Origin: Caballeronia telluris | Lineage (GTDB): Bacteria > Pseudomonadota > Gammaproteobacteria > Burkholderiales > Burkholderiaceae | Assembly (NCBI RefSeq): GCF_001544495.1 | Contig: NZ_FCNZ02000014.1 | Coordinates: forward strand, 62,001 to 126,000 | Length of the DNA: 64,000 nt | Direction of reading: 5' to 3' | Part shown: piece by piece, positions 55,322 to 63,443 of the stretch | How the letters are laid out: each line of letters starts with the position of its first letter | Position numbering within the stretch: position 1 is the first letter of the stretch | Notes under the pieces: model-generated | What the model saw: only the letters and a program-made list of their open reading frames with translations | Told to the model about the DNA's origin: nothing | Databases searched by the model: none | Made by a program: the position numbers and the translations under genes

Positions 55322-55765
55322 ATGAAAGACGCCCTGCTTGCCACTGTTATCGATGAACTCACCGCCGTCGAGGCGTTCGAGTCGCTCCTGGCCTTTGAAG
55401 AAAAGGCGCTGATCGCGGCCTCGCCGCTCGAAGCCCTGCCGCCGATCATCGAGCAGAAAACCACACTGACCGAGCAGATCGCGGCGCTGGAACAGCAGCG
55501 CGACGCGCAGCTGGCCGCGCTCGGATTCGCCACCGGCTTTGCCGGAATGGAAGCGGCGGTCGCCGCGGACGAACGGCTCGTCGATCACTGGAACCGGCTG
55601 CGGGCCGCCGCCACGCGCGCGCGGCAGGGAAACAACAGCAACGGCGTCCTGATCCGCACGCGGATGGAATACAACCGGCGCGCGCTCGCGGAACTGCGCG
55701 TTACGCCGGCGAAATCGGGCTTCTATGGTCCCGACGGGCGCGTGCCGGGCGTGATGGGGCTCTGA
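55322..55765 (+). CDS. flgN: Flagellar export chaperone FlgN
   Basis: A protein of 147 residues, mainly helical (LTAVEAFESLLAFEEKALIAASPLEALPPIIEQKTTLTEQIAALEQQRDAQL), matching the FlgN family. FlgN is the cytoplasmic chaperone of FlgK and FlgL. It follows flgM by 134 bp and ends convergent to gspN. Confidence 0.93.
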   Translation: MKDALLATVIDELTAVEAFESLLAFEEKALIAASPLEALPPIIEQKTTLTEQIAALEQQRDAQLAALGFATGFAGMEAAVAADERLVDHWNRLRAAATRARQGNNSNGVLIRTRMEYNRRALAELRVTPAKSGFYGPDGRVPGVMGL

Positions 55766-55796
55766 AACGGGCTCTGAAACCGCGCCTTCGATTGCG

Positions 55797-56576
55797 TCAA
55801 CGCACGAACGCCAGCGCGACTGTATCCGGGTCCGTGTGCCGGCCCAGCAGATTGAGCAGGCCCGCGAGGTTTTCGCGGGCTTCCGGCGCGGCGCTCGCCG
55901 TGCCGTGGAACTCGGTCGACTGCGGCGAAAGCGTGCCGTGGCCGTCGAGCATCAGCGGGCCCTTGCTGGTCGAGAGATCGATCGTCGCGGACGCGCCCTG
56001 CGCCTGCAATACCACCCGGTACGACCCGAGCGGCTTCACGCGCGACACGCGCGAGCCGATATCGTTGAGCGATACCACCAGCTGACCATACGTATTGCGC
56101 CCGAACACGCGCCAGTCGGTCCACGACAGACGCACGTCGCCGTCGATGTCGAGCGTGTTGAACGGCGCGCCGAGTCCGCTCAGAAGCGCCGCCGGCACGA
56201 CGATCGCGCCCGGCGACACCGTGGCGCCGCGCAGCGTCGCATCGACCGTGACGGCATCGGGCATCGCCTGCGTCTGGCGCATCGTCATGTGAACGCGGCC
56301 GGTGAAGAGCGGCCAGAAGGCCGTCGTCCATTCGATCCGCCCCGGCAGCAGCGTCGCGCCGCTGCCGTCCGTGCCCGCCGCCAGCATCAGCGAGGCGGAC
56401 CCCTGCCAGAGCGATCCGGCGGGATCGACCAGATTGACGTGGCCGCCCGTCGTCTTCGAGAACTGCGGCACGATCCAGGCGGCCGGCATCATCGCGAGCA
56501 GCGTGAAAAACACCGACAGCAGCGCCACCGCGATGATCGGCAGCGCGGCGCGCGCGCGGCGCGTCCAGTAGCTCAT
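55797..56576 (-). CDS. gspN: Type II secretion protein GspN
   Basis: A protein of 259 residues. An N-terminal membrane anchor (LPIIAVALLSVFFTLLAMMPAAWIV) precedes a periplasmic GspN domain, starting around GGHVNLVDPAGSLWQGSASLML. Its role in the inner-membrane platform is accessory. It is the last gene of the operon, 10 bp past gspM. Confidence 0.88.
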   Translation of the reverse strand: MSYWTRRARAALPIIAVALLSVFFTLLAMMPAAWIVPQFSKTTGGHVNLVDPAGSLWQGSASLMLAAGTDGSGATLLPGRIEWTTAFWPLFTGRVHMTMRQTQAMPDAVTVDATLRGATVSPGAIVVPAALLSGLGAPFNTLDIDGDVRLSWTDWRVFGRNTYGQLVVSLNDIGSRVSRVKPLGSYRVVLQAQGASATIDLSTSKGPLMLDGHGTLSPQSTEFHGTASAAPEARENLAGLLNLLGRHTDPDTVALAFVR

Positions 56577-56586
56577 GGGCGCCGCC

Positions 56587-57090
56587 TCATTTCGCGCTCG
56601 CCGGCTGCAGCGACACGGTCAGATCGACCTGGCCGTCCGGCTTGAGCGCCTGGATTTGCGTCTCGGCGACCTGCACCTTGTACTGGCGGCGCACGTCGTC
56701 GAGCCACGCCGTCCACATTGGAAACGACGCGTTCTTCAACTGGATCTGGATTGCCGCGCCGACGAGCTGGATTTGCGTCGGCGGCATGCCGCTGTCCGCG
56801 AGCGACTTCGCGAGCGCGTCCTTCAGCACCTGGCCCGTCGGCATCACGCCTTCGACCACGCCCGCGAGCGAGCGCGCCTCGTTCGCCTGCGCGGTCATCT
56901 GCGCGAGCTGGCGCTGCATGCCGGGCAGGCTTTCCCGCAGACGCGCACGTCCCTCGTAAGCCGGCGCCCACAGCACGAGATACACGATCGCGATGCCGAC
57001 CGCGAGCCCGCCCCACATCAGCAGCGTCTTTTCGCGCTGAGTCCGGCCGTCCCAGAACTCGGCCCACAAATCGCCGATTTGCTTTTTCAC
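56587..57090 (-). CDS. gspM: Type II secretion protein GspM
   Basis: A protein of 167 residues from a GTG at 57090 overlapping the gspL stop (GTGA). A single N-terminal membrane helix (WGGLAVGIAIVYLVLWAPAYEG) precedes a coiled-coil and a ferredoxin-like periplasmic domain. It pairs with GspL in the assembly platform. A longer upstream frame overlaps gspL and is rejected. Confidence 0.9.
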   Translation of the reverse strand: MKKQIGDLWAEFWDGRTQREKTLLMWGGLAVGIAIVYLVLWAPAYEGRARLRESLPGMQRQLAQMTAQANEARSLAGVVEGVMPTGQVLKDALAKSLADSGMPPTQIQLVGAAIQIQLKNASFPMWTAWLDDVRRQYKVQVAETQIQALKPDGQVDLTVSLQPASAK

Positions 57091-58460
57091 TGACCGCTCC
57101 TGATCGTCCATTTGCCGGTGCCGCTGTCCATGCTGCCCGAGAAACCGTTCGCCGCGAGGCGCTTTTGCAGGTCCGGGTCCACCTTCGTTTCGGGCTTGAA
57201 CGTCACTTCCAGCCGACGGTCGCGATAGTCGAGCGCCGCGATGCCGTTCACCGGCACCGGTCCGAGCGAACGCGCGAGGCCGTCGGTCAGCGACAGAAAG
57301 TCGGTCGGCGAAAGCTCGCCCGCCGCGACCTTCTGACGTTCGAGCTGCCGCGCCATCTGGTCGGGCGCATCGAGGACGACCGTCGTCTTCGGAAACGCGT
57401 TGAGCAGCAGTTCGGTTTCCTGCGCGCGGATCGCGTCGCGCTGGCGGGCGAGCTGCAGCCACTGCGCGTTCACGCCGATGATCGACACGATCACCGACGC
57501 CGCCACCAGCGCGATCGGCACGCGCAGGCGCCGCATCGTCGCGCGGTCGAGGCGCCACGGCTGCGCGGCAAACTCGAACTGGCACAGATCGAAGCGGCTG
57601 GCGAGCGCGTTGCGCGCGAACTGCTCGAACGGAAGCGCCTGCGCGCCGTGGAACGCGCCCGTCGCCGAAGCGGCGGCCAGACGCGGTTCGTCGCCGGGCA
57701 AATCGGAAAGCGTGTAGAGCGCGCCCGGATGATCGCCTGCGAGCGCGGCGAGCGTCTGCATGACGGCGGCGGCCGGCAGCGCGAGACCTTCGCCGAGCGC
57801 CGAATGCTCACCGCGCGCAATCGCGATCTCGACGAGCGGCGACGTCGCCACCGCCGTCGCGGCAGGCGCGGCGGCCGGCGTGGCGACTTCGCCGAGCAGC
57901 GCCGGCGCAGTCGAGACGACGTGGCCGAGCACGCCGACGATGAACGGATCGAGCGGGAGCGGTGACGCCTCGGCGGCGTCGCCCGGTTCCGGCGTCACCG
58001 CCGCGGCCGGGGCCGTCGCCGTCAGCGGCAGGCAGCGCATCGCCGGCACGGCTTTGACGTTGCGATGCCCGCTCGACGCGAACGCGTTCAGCACGAAGCG
58101 GAACCAGCCGCGGTCGATGATCGCGACCACGCGCCGGCCGCCTTCGAGCGCAACCGGATCGACGGCGATATGGCAGGTCTGTGGATCCTGGATCAGCTGA
58201 TCCTCGACGACGTTCGGCAACGCCTGCCGCAGCTTCTGCCCCTTGAGGGGCGGCAGCGGTGCCGCAAGCAGCAGCAGGTCGCGCGCGGCGACGATCAGCA
58301 CCGTCGCGCCCGCGCGCGGCAGGAGGCCGAGCGACGCGCGCCCGGTGCGCTGCGTCCCGCCGCGCTTGTCGACGAGCAAAAACGGCAGCTCGGGCAGTTG
58401 CCACTCTTCCGAGCGCACCGCCGGATCGCGCGGCGGAAGTTGGACGATCAGTGTGCTCAA
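57087..58460 (-). CDS. gspL: Type II secretion protein GspL
   Basis: A protein of 457 residues from a TTG start (STLIVQLPPRDP); no ATG exists near. The cytoplasmic actin-like domain (about 1-310) binds GspE; a membrane helix (VPIALVAASVIVSIIGVNAQW, about 314-334) is followed by a periplasmic domain. An Ala-rich insertion (PAAAPAATAVATS) lies in the cytoplasmic part. The upstream Shine-Dalgarno is poor, so coupling to gspK is possible. Confidence 0.9.
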   Translation of the reverse strand: MSTLIVQLPPRDPAVRSEEWQLPELPFLLVDKRGGTQRTGRASLGLLPRAGATVLIVAARDLLLLAAPLPPLKGQKLRQALPNVVEDQLIQDPQTCHIAVDPVALEGGRRVVAIIDRGWFRFVLNAFASSGHRNVKAVPAMRCLPLTATAPAAAVTPEPGDAAEASPLPLDPFIVGVLGHVVSTAPALLGEVATPAAAPAATAVATSPLVEIAIARGEHSALGEGLALPAAAVMQTLAALAGDHPGALYTLSDLPGDEPRLAAASATGAFHGAQALPFEQFARNALASRFDLCQFEFAAQPWRLDRATMRRLRVPIALVAASVIVSIIGVNAQWLQLARQRDAIRAQETELLLNAFPKTTVVLDAPDQMARQLERQKVAAGELSPTDFLSLTDGLARSLGPVPVNGIAALDYRDRRLEVTFKPETKVDPDLQKRLAANGFSGSMDSGTGKWTIRSGQ

Positions 58461-58507
58461 GGGCCGCTCTCTCTCATCGTTGGACGTTCAAACATGCGGT
58501 GAAACAG

Positions 58508-59611
58508 TCATTGCTGGTCGCGGACATAGACGACGCGCGTCGTGTGCGTCGTCGGGTCGCGATAAATCAGCGTCGTGCGATCCACCTGCGCGCGCTCGTG
58601 CTCGACGCGCCCATGAATCACAAAATAGCGCGTCGTGACGTCGAGCAGGTTCGGATCGATCGAGCTCGCCTTGACGCCCGTCCCGTTCAGCGCGAGCTGA
58701 ACATTGCCGACATCGTGAAAAAACACGGTCTCGCGGCGCGCGACGAACGCCTGCGCCTGCGACAGATTCATCCCCGGCACCACGGCCGCGATCACTTCGG
58801 GCGGCGCCGTGTTCATGTTGACGGCGGTCGTCGTCGGCAGCACGGTCACGAACTGGCGCAAGCGCTCCACCGCTTCCGGGGTGAAACCCTGCACGTCGAG
58901 CAGCGAATCGACGCTGATCACCTGCAACGGCGCGACCGGCGCGTTGCTGTCGGCGTCCTTCAGGCCCGGATCGTCGGTGAAATTGCCGCCGCCCGTGCCG
59001 CCGCCCTGCGCGATCGCGGCCATCGCCGCTTCCGGCGACGAAGCCGCCGCCCCCGACGCCACCTGAAACCGCGTCGCCGACTGCGCGAGGCCCGCGCGAA
59101 TCTGCAGCGCGGTCGTCTTCGCGAGCGAGCCGTTCAGCCCGAGGAGCGTCAAGAGCCGCTGGAACGACGCGATCTGCTCGACGTTGATCGTCAGCACGCC
59201 CGGCGTCGGCGTCGACACGAGGTTGCGGAGGTTGAACTTCGCCTGCGCGTCCTCGATCGAGCCGGACAAGTACGTCTGCGCGCCCTGCTGCGCCCGCACT
59301 TCGCCGATCTGCCCGAGGAAATCCGACAGCCGCGTCTTCGCGATCGGCACGCCCCAGACGCCGCCGAGATAAGTCACCGTCGGCGAGGTGTCCGCCTCCG
59401 AGCGCAGGATGAGCCGCGTCCAGTCGAGCGCGCTGCGCGAAATCCAGTTGGCCTGCGCGAGCAGACGCTGGTTCTCGATCCGCCGAATCTGCACTTCCTG
59501 ACGCCACAGCATGCCCGAGACGAGAATCGCGGAAAGCGCGACGACCAAGAGCGCGCTGATGATCGCGACGCCGCGTTGCTGGTTCGAACGCTTGCTGGCC
59601 TGCATCGTCAT
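58508..59611 (-). CDS. gspK: Type II secretion minor pseudopilin GspK
   Basis: A protein of 367 residues. The prepilin-like N-terminus is RGVAIISALLVVALSAIL, without the Glu at position 5 that the other pseudopilins have, as expected for the tip subunit GspK. The large alpha domain contains LGQIGEV and ARFNLRNL-like sequence (QAKFNLRNLVS). It caps the pseudopilus with GspI and GspJ. It overlaps gspJ by 4 bp. Confidence 0.93.
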   Translation of the reverse strand: MTMQASKRSNQQRGVAIISALLVVALSAILVSGMLWRQEVQIRRIENQRLLAQANWISRSALDWTRLILRSEADTSPTVTYLGGVWGVPIAKTRLSDFLGQIGEVRAQQGAQTYLSGSIEDAQAKFNLRNLVSTPTPGVLTINVEQIASFQRLLTLLGLNGSLAKTTALQIRAGLAQSATRFQVASGAAASSPEAAMAAIAQGGGTGGGNFTDDPGLKDADSNAPVAPLQVISVDSLLDVQGFTPEAVERLRQFVTVLPTTTAVNMNTAPPEVIAAVVPGMNLSQAQAFVARRETVFFHDVGNVQLALNGTGVKASSIDPNLLDVTTRYFVIHGRVEHERAQVDRTTLIYRDPTTHTTRVVYVRDQQ

Positions 59612-60282
59612 TCTCCGACGAGGAACACGCGCGTGATCGGCGCCTGCAAATTATGCGCGCCGACCGCGACCTGAACGCCCGTGACCGAGCGCGGAAGCGG
59701 GCCGTCACCGAGTTGCGGCACTTTCACGTTATTGTCGTTCTCGGTCACCTTCGACGCCACGTCGCTCATCTGCGTCGTCCAGCCTTGCTGCGTGACGTAG
59801 ACGCGCGTCGCGAACGATCCCACGCCGCCCATCAGCGGCACGGCGCTCCAGCCGTCGGCGCTGTCGGCGGCCGAGAGCGCGCGGCGCACTTCGCCGACGT
59901 TCGCAAGCGGCGCCGACGCAAAACGCACGATGCGCCCGTCCGTCAGCCGGTAGCGCACGACCTGCAACCGCGGCGGCCCGCCCGGCGTGTACACGCCGCG
60001 CACGATCTGCAGGCGGTTGCCGCCCATCGAAATCGCGGGCTGGCCGGCCTGGTCGTCGGTCGCGGCCTGGCGCGCGTCGATGCGCATCTGGTCGAACAAC
60101 TGCGCGACGACGCGCTCGTCCTCCATCGCGTTCGTGATCGTGGTGCGGCCGCGGATCACCTGATCGAGCCCGCGCCACGACAGCACCGCGATCACCGCGA
60201 GAATCGCAATCGCGATCATCATCTCGATCAGCGTGAAACCGCCGGCGCGGGCGCGGCGCTCAGAGCGAACGATTCGTTTCAT
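59608..60282 (-). CDS. gspJ: Type II secretion minor pseudopilin GspJ
   Basis: A protein of 224 residues. Prepilin motif GGFTLIEMMIAIAILAVIAVL (cleavage after Gly, Glu at +5) and the GspJ pattern RGLDQVIRGRTTI. It forms the tip complex with GspI and GspK. It overlaps gspI by 23 bp. Confidence 0.93.
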   Translation of the reverse strand: MKRIVRSERRARAGGFTLIEMMIAIAILAVIAVLSWRGLDQVIRGRTTITNAMEDERVVAQLFDQMRIDARQAATDDQAGQPAISMGGNRLQIVRGVYTPGGPPRLQVVRYRLTDGRIVRFASAPLANVGEVRRALSAADSADGWSAVPLMGGVGSFATRVYVTQQGWTTQMSDVASKVTENDNNVKVPQLGDGPLPRSVTGVQVAVGAHNLQAPITRVFLVGE

Positions 60283-60664
60283 TCGCCACCACCGTAACCA
60301 TCTGCGCGAGATTGCCGGAACGTCCCGGCATCGCGACGAACATCTCGACGCGGCGGAAAATCGGATTCGGCGTCGCGGAAACGCGCTGCGTGCAGACGAG
60401 CTTCAGGTTGCCCTGCGAGCAGTCGAAGCTGCGCGAGCCAATCGGCGGCCATGCACGCGTGAGCCGCAACTGCGCGAGTTCGTTGTCCGCGCTCCAGCCG
60501 GCGAGCAGCCGCCGATGCAGGTCCGCTTCGCCCGTCGCGAGCGACCCGACCGCGCGCAGCGACGCGGCGAGCGCCACCGCGATGATCGCGAGCGCGACCA
60601 GCACCTCGATCATCGTGAAGCCGCGGGACTTCGCGCGGCAAGTGGTCCGGTTGGTCGCTGGCAT
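60260..60664 (-). CDS. gspI: Type II secretion minor pseudopilin GspI
   Basis: A protein of 134 residues. Prepilin motif SRGFTMIEVLVALAIIAVALAA with Glu at +5, then the short GspI globular domain with two Cys. The ATG at 60664 overlaps the gspH stop (TGATG). The longer frame upstream overlaps gspH and is rejected. Confidence 0.92.
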   Translation of the reverse strand: MPATNRTTCRAKSRGFTMIEVLVALAIIAVALAASLRAVGSLATGEADLHRRLLAGWSADNELAQLRLTRAWPPIGSRSFDCSQGNLKLVCTQRVSATPNPIFRRVEMFVAMPGRSGNLAQMVTVVANETNRSL

Positions 60665-61176
60665 CACCGCACCTGATAGCGGCCGTTGCCGTTGCCGACG
60701 ATCGTCGCGCGTCCGACGGCCGAGACGAGCGTGATTTCCATCGGCGCGTCGATGGCTTCGGTGCCGAAGACGAGCCGGCCGACCGACTTGTCGGTGCCGG
60801 CGAACTGGATTTCGACGTTCGTCACGCCGCCTTCCCAGCGACGCGCGCGAAACAGATCGTCGCGCAGGGGACGCCAGCCGTCGTCGGTGCGCACGTCGAA
60901 GCGAAAGCCGCCGTTGACCGGCTGCCACGCGATCGGCCGCGCGCGAACCTGCGCTTCGTCGCCGGCGGATTCGAACAGAAGCGCGAGCCGTTGCGCTTCT
61001 TCGTTGAGATCGGTGCGCGGATTGCGCGTGAGTTGCAGCGAAGCGAGCGACACGAGCAAGCCCGCGATCACCAGCACGACGAGCATTTCCAGCAGTGTGA
61101 AGCCGGCCGTACGCCGCGCTCCAGTTCGCTGGAGCGCGCTTCTTGTCACGCGGATGGGTCGCGGCCGTTCACTCAC
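60664..61176 (-). CDS. gspH: Type II secretion minor pseudopilin GspH
   Basis: A protein of 170 residues from a GTG at 61176; no ATG is available in a sensible place. Prepilin motif RRTAGFTLLEMLVVLVIAGL with an unusually long leader peptide of about 25 residues. The C-terminal domain has the GspH/FimT pattern. It links the GspIJK tip to the GspG shaft. The gap to gspG is 17 bp. Confidence 0.88.
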   Translation of the reverse strand: MSERPRPIRVTRSALQRTGARRTAGFTLLEMLVVLVIAGLLVSLASLQLTRNPRTDLNEEAQRLALLFESAGDEAQVRARPIAWQPVNGGFRFDVRTDDGWRPLRDDLFRARRWEGGVTNVEIQFAGTDKSVGRLVFGTEAIDAPMEITLVSAVGRATIVGNGNGRYQVR

Positions 61177-61193
61177 ACTTGCTCGCCAAAAGC

Positions 61194-61658
61194 TTACTGC
61201 CAGGACCCGACGTCGGCGTCGTTGCCCTCGCCGCCCGCCTTGCTGTCGGCGCCGTAGCTGAATACGTCGATTTCGCCGTGCACGCCCGGGTTCAGGTACT
61301 GATACTGGCCGCCCCACGGATCGTTCGGCAGGCGCTCCAGATAGCCGCCGTCCTTCCAGTTGTTCGGGATCGGATCGTTGGTCGGCTTTTCGATCAGCGC
61401 GCGCAAGCCCTGCTCCTGGGTCGGATAACGGCCGTTGTCCAGCCGGTACAGCTTGAGCGCCTGCATCATCGTGCCGATGTCCTGCTTGGCCGCGACGCGG
61501 CGCGCTTCGTCCGGACGGCTCATGATCTTCGGCACGATGAGCGCGGCGAGAATGCCGAGAATCGCGATCACCACCATGATTTCGATCAACGTGAACCCGC
61601 GTTGGCGGCGTGCCTGCGCCGTCGAAAGTTCCATGCGGCGTTTCGTCCACATTTGCAT
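61194..61658 (-). CDS. gspG: Type II secretion major pseudopilin GspG
   Basis: A protein of 154 residues. Prepilin motif RQRGFTLIEIMVVIAILGIL with Glu at +5, then the conserved calcium-binding end NDPWGGQYQYLNPGVHGEIDVFSYGADS. GspG is the main shaft subunit pushed by GspE. Strong conservation makes this the surest T2SS call. It probably has its own promoter, as expected for the most abundant part. Confidence 0.97.
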   Translation of the reverse strand: MQMWTKRRMELSTAQARRQRGFTLIEIMVVIAILGILAALIVPKIMSRPDEARRVAAKQDIGTMMQALKLYRLDNGRYPTQEQGLRALIEKPTNDPIPNNWKDGGYLERLPNDPWGGQYQYLNPGVHGEIDVFSYGADSKAGGEGNDADVGSWQ

Positions 61659-61758
61659 GACTACTACCTCGTTTCGATGAAGATGTTGTTCGTTCGAAGG
61701 CGCCCGATGCGCCAGCGAAACACCCCGCGCGGCTTCACGCGCGTGGGAAGGAAAGCAT

Positions 61759-61788
61759 TCTATAGGTCCGGCCGGCGCCCGCTTTCAA
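61759..61788 (-). promoter_or_regulatory. Candidate promoter of gspG
   Basis: Minus strand TTGAAA (61783-61788), 18-bp spacer, TATAGA (61759-61764), about 100 bp before gspG in the 150-bp gap after gspC. The leader also has a CGCGCG/CGCGCG hairpin (about 61725-61745). Confidence 0.45.
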
Positions 61789-61808
61789 ACGGCTTGACGG
61801 GGATCGTG

Positions 61809-62222
61809 TCAGCGCACATAAATCGTCGGGCCGGGCGCGTTTTGGGGCAGAAAGACCTCGGATTTCACGCCATTGCGGTCGATGATGATCGAGCGCGCGC
61901 GCACTTCGGAAATCTTCACGCCCTGCGTGAGCGGCCCGCCGAGCGAGATCGCGCGCGCCGGCTCCCCGCCGTAACTGACGATCGCGGCCGCGCCGTGCTG
62001 CAACGAGAGAATGCCGAACAGATGCACGTCCTGATTCGCCTGCGTCTGCAACTGGCCGCCGAAAATCGTCGCCGCCTGTTCGACCGACGGCGTGCGCGTC
62101 GCCTCGGCGGCAGGCAGCGGTGCGGTCTGGCGCGAACCCAGCGTGACGACCCAGTAAGTCATCGTCACGCAGAAAAGGGCCAGCGCGGCCAGCGTCAGAA
62201 GGCGGGTTTGCAGGGCGTTCAT
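61809..62222 (-). CDS. gspC: Type II secretion protein GspC, short form without PDZ domain
   Basis: A protein of 137 residues. An N-terminal membrane helix (TLAALALFCVTMTYWVVTLG) is followed by the homology region (HLFGILSLQHGAAAIVSYGGEPARAISLGGPL) that contacts the secretin GspD. There is no C-terminal PDZ or coiled-coil domain, unlike the 270-300-residue GspC of enterics and Vibrio. Its ATG overlaps the gspF stop (TAATG). The order gspF-gspC-gspG is the Burkholderia arrangement. Confidence 0.85.
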   Translation of the reverse strand: MNALQTRLLTLAALALFCVTMTYWVVTLGSRQTAPLPAAEATRTPSVEQAATIFGGQLQTQANQDVHLFGILSLQHGAAAIVSYGGEPARAISLGGPLTQGVKISEVRARSIIIDRNGVKSEVFLPQNAPGPTIYVR

Positions 62223-63439
62223 TACTGCACCATGTTGTTCAGTTCGATGATCGGCAGCATCACCGCCAGCACGATCACCAGCACGACGCCGCCCATCGCG
62301 AGGATCAGGAGCGGTTCGAGCAGGCTCGTCAGGAACATCGTGCGCCGTTCGAGTTCGCGCGCTTCGCCATCGGACGCGCGGTCGAGCATCGTCGTGACGT
62401 CGCCGGTCGCTTCGCCCGAGCGGATCAGGTGCACGAGCACCGGCGGAAACGTCTTCGTGTTGCCGAGCGCGCGCGACAGCGACGTGCCTTCGCGCACGCG
62501 CACGATCGCATCGTCGACATTTTCGCGCATCGCCGTGTTGCTGAGCGTTTCGCCCGCCGCCTGCAGCGCGCGCAGGATCGGCACGCCGGCGGCCGTCAGG
62601 ATCGCGAGCGTGCTGGCGAAGCGCACCGTGTTGTAGCCGCGCACGAGCTTGCCGATGAGCGGCGCGGTAAGGAGCCACCGGTCGAACGCCATGCGCGGGC
62701 CGGGCCGCGCGAGGATGCTCTTGACGATCCACGAAAACAGCACGACGCCGAGCAGCACGGCCCACCAGTAATTTCGCACGAAACCGGAGAGCGCCATCAT
62801 CATGACGGTCAGGACCGGCAGCGCCTGCTTGGTGCTCGCGAACACGTTGACGACCTGCGGCACCACGTAACTCAGCAGGAACGTGACGATGCCGAACGCG
62901 ATCAGCGTGACGATCGCCGGATAGGTGAACGCGAGGATGATCTTTTGCTTCAACGCGTTGCGCTGCTCGATGTAATCGGCGAGACGCGAGAGCACGAGTC
63001 CGAGCTTGCCGGTGTGCTCGCCCGCCGCGACCAGCGCGCGATAAATCTCGGGAAAGTCCTTCGGATGCTGCGCGAGCGCGTTCGCGAACGAATGGCCGCC
63101 GAGCACTTCCGCGCGGATCGCGGCCATCAGTTCGCGGATGTAGTCGCGTTCCGACTGCTCGGTGAGCACCGCGAGCGTCTCGCCGAGCGGCAATCCTGCG
63201 ATCAACAGACTCGCGAGCTGGCGCGTCAGAATGGCCTGCTCGCGCTGCGACAGCCGCCGTCCGAGCGACAAACGCTGCTGGCGTTCGCCGCGCGTGCGGC
63301 TGCCCGCCGGTTCGACGACGAGCGGCGTCAAACCCTGCGTGCGCAGGTGGCCGCGCGCGGCGCGGGCGCTGTCGGCATCGAGCACGCCTTTTTGGGTCTT
63401 GCCCGCCTGATCGATCGCTTCGAAACGGAAAGCCGGCAT
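62222..63439 (-). CDS. gspF: Type II secretion inner-membrane protein GspF
   Basis: A protein of 405 residues with two T2SSF domains and three membrane helices. The conserved pattern SLGRRLSQREQAILTRQLASLLIAGLPLGETL, EQRNALKQKIILAFTYPA and the C-terminal LEPLLILAMGGVVLVIVLAVMLPI is clear. It is the rotor-like platform between GspE and the pseudopilus. It is 4 bp from gspE. Confidence 0.95.
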   Translation of the reverse strand: MPAFRFEAIDQAGKTQKGVLDADSARAARGHLRTQGLTPLVVEPAGSRTRGERQQRLSLGRRLSQREQAILTRQLASLLIAGLPLGETLAVLTEQSERDYIRELMAAIRAEVLGGHSFANALAQHPKDFPEIYRALVAAGEHTGKLGLVLSRLADYIEQRNALKQKIILAFTYPAIVTLIAFGIVTFLLSYVVPQVVNVFASTKQALPVLTVMMMALSGFVRNYWWAVLLGVVLFSWIVKSILARPGPRMAFDRWLLTAPLIGKLVRGYNTVRFASTLAILTAAGVPILRALQAAGETLSNTAMRENVDDAIVRVREGTSLSRALGNTKTFPPVLVHLIRSGEATGDVTTMLDRASDGEARELERRTMFLTSLLEPLLILAMGGVVLVIVLAVMLPIIELNNMVQ

Positions 63440-63443
63440 CGCG

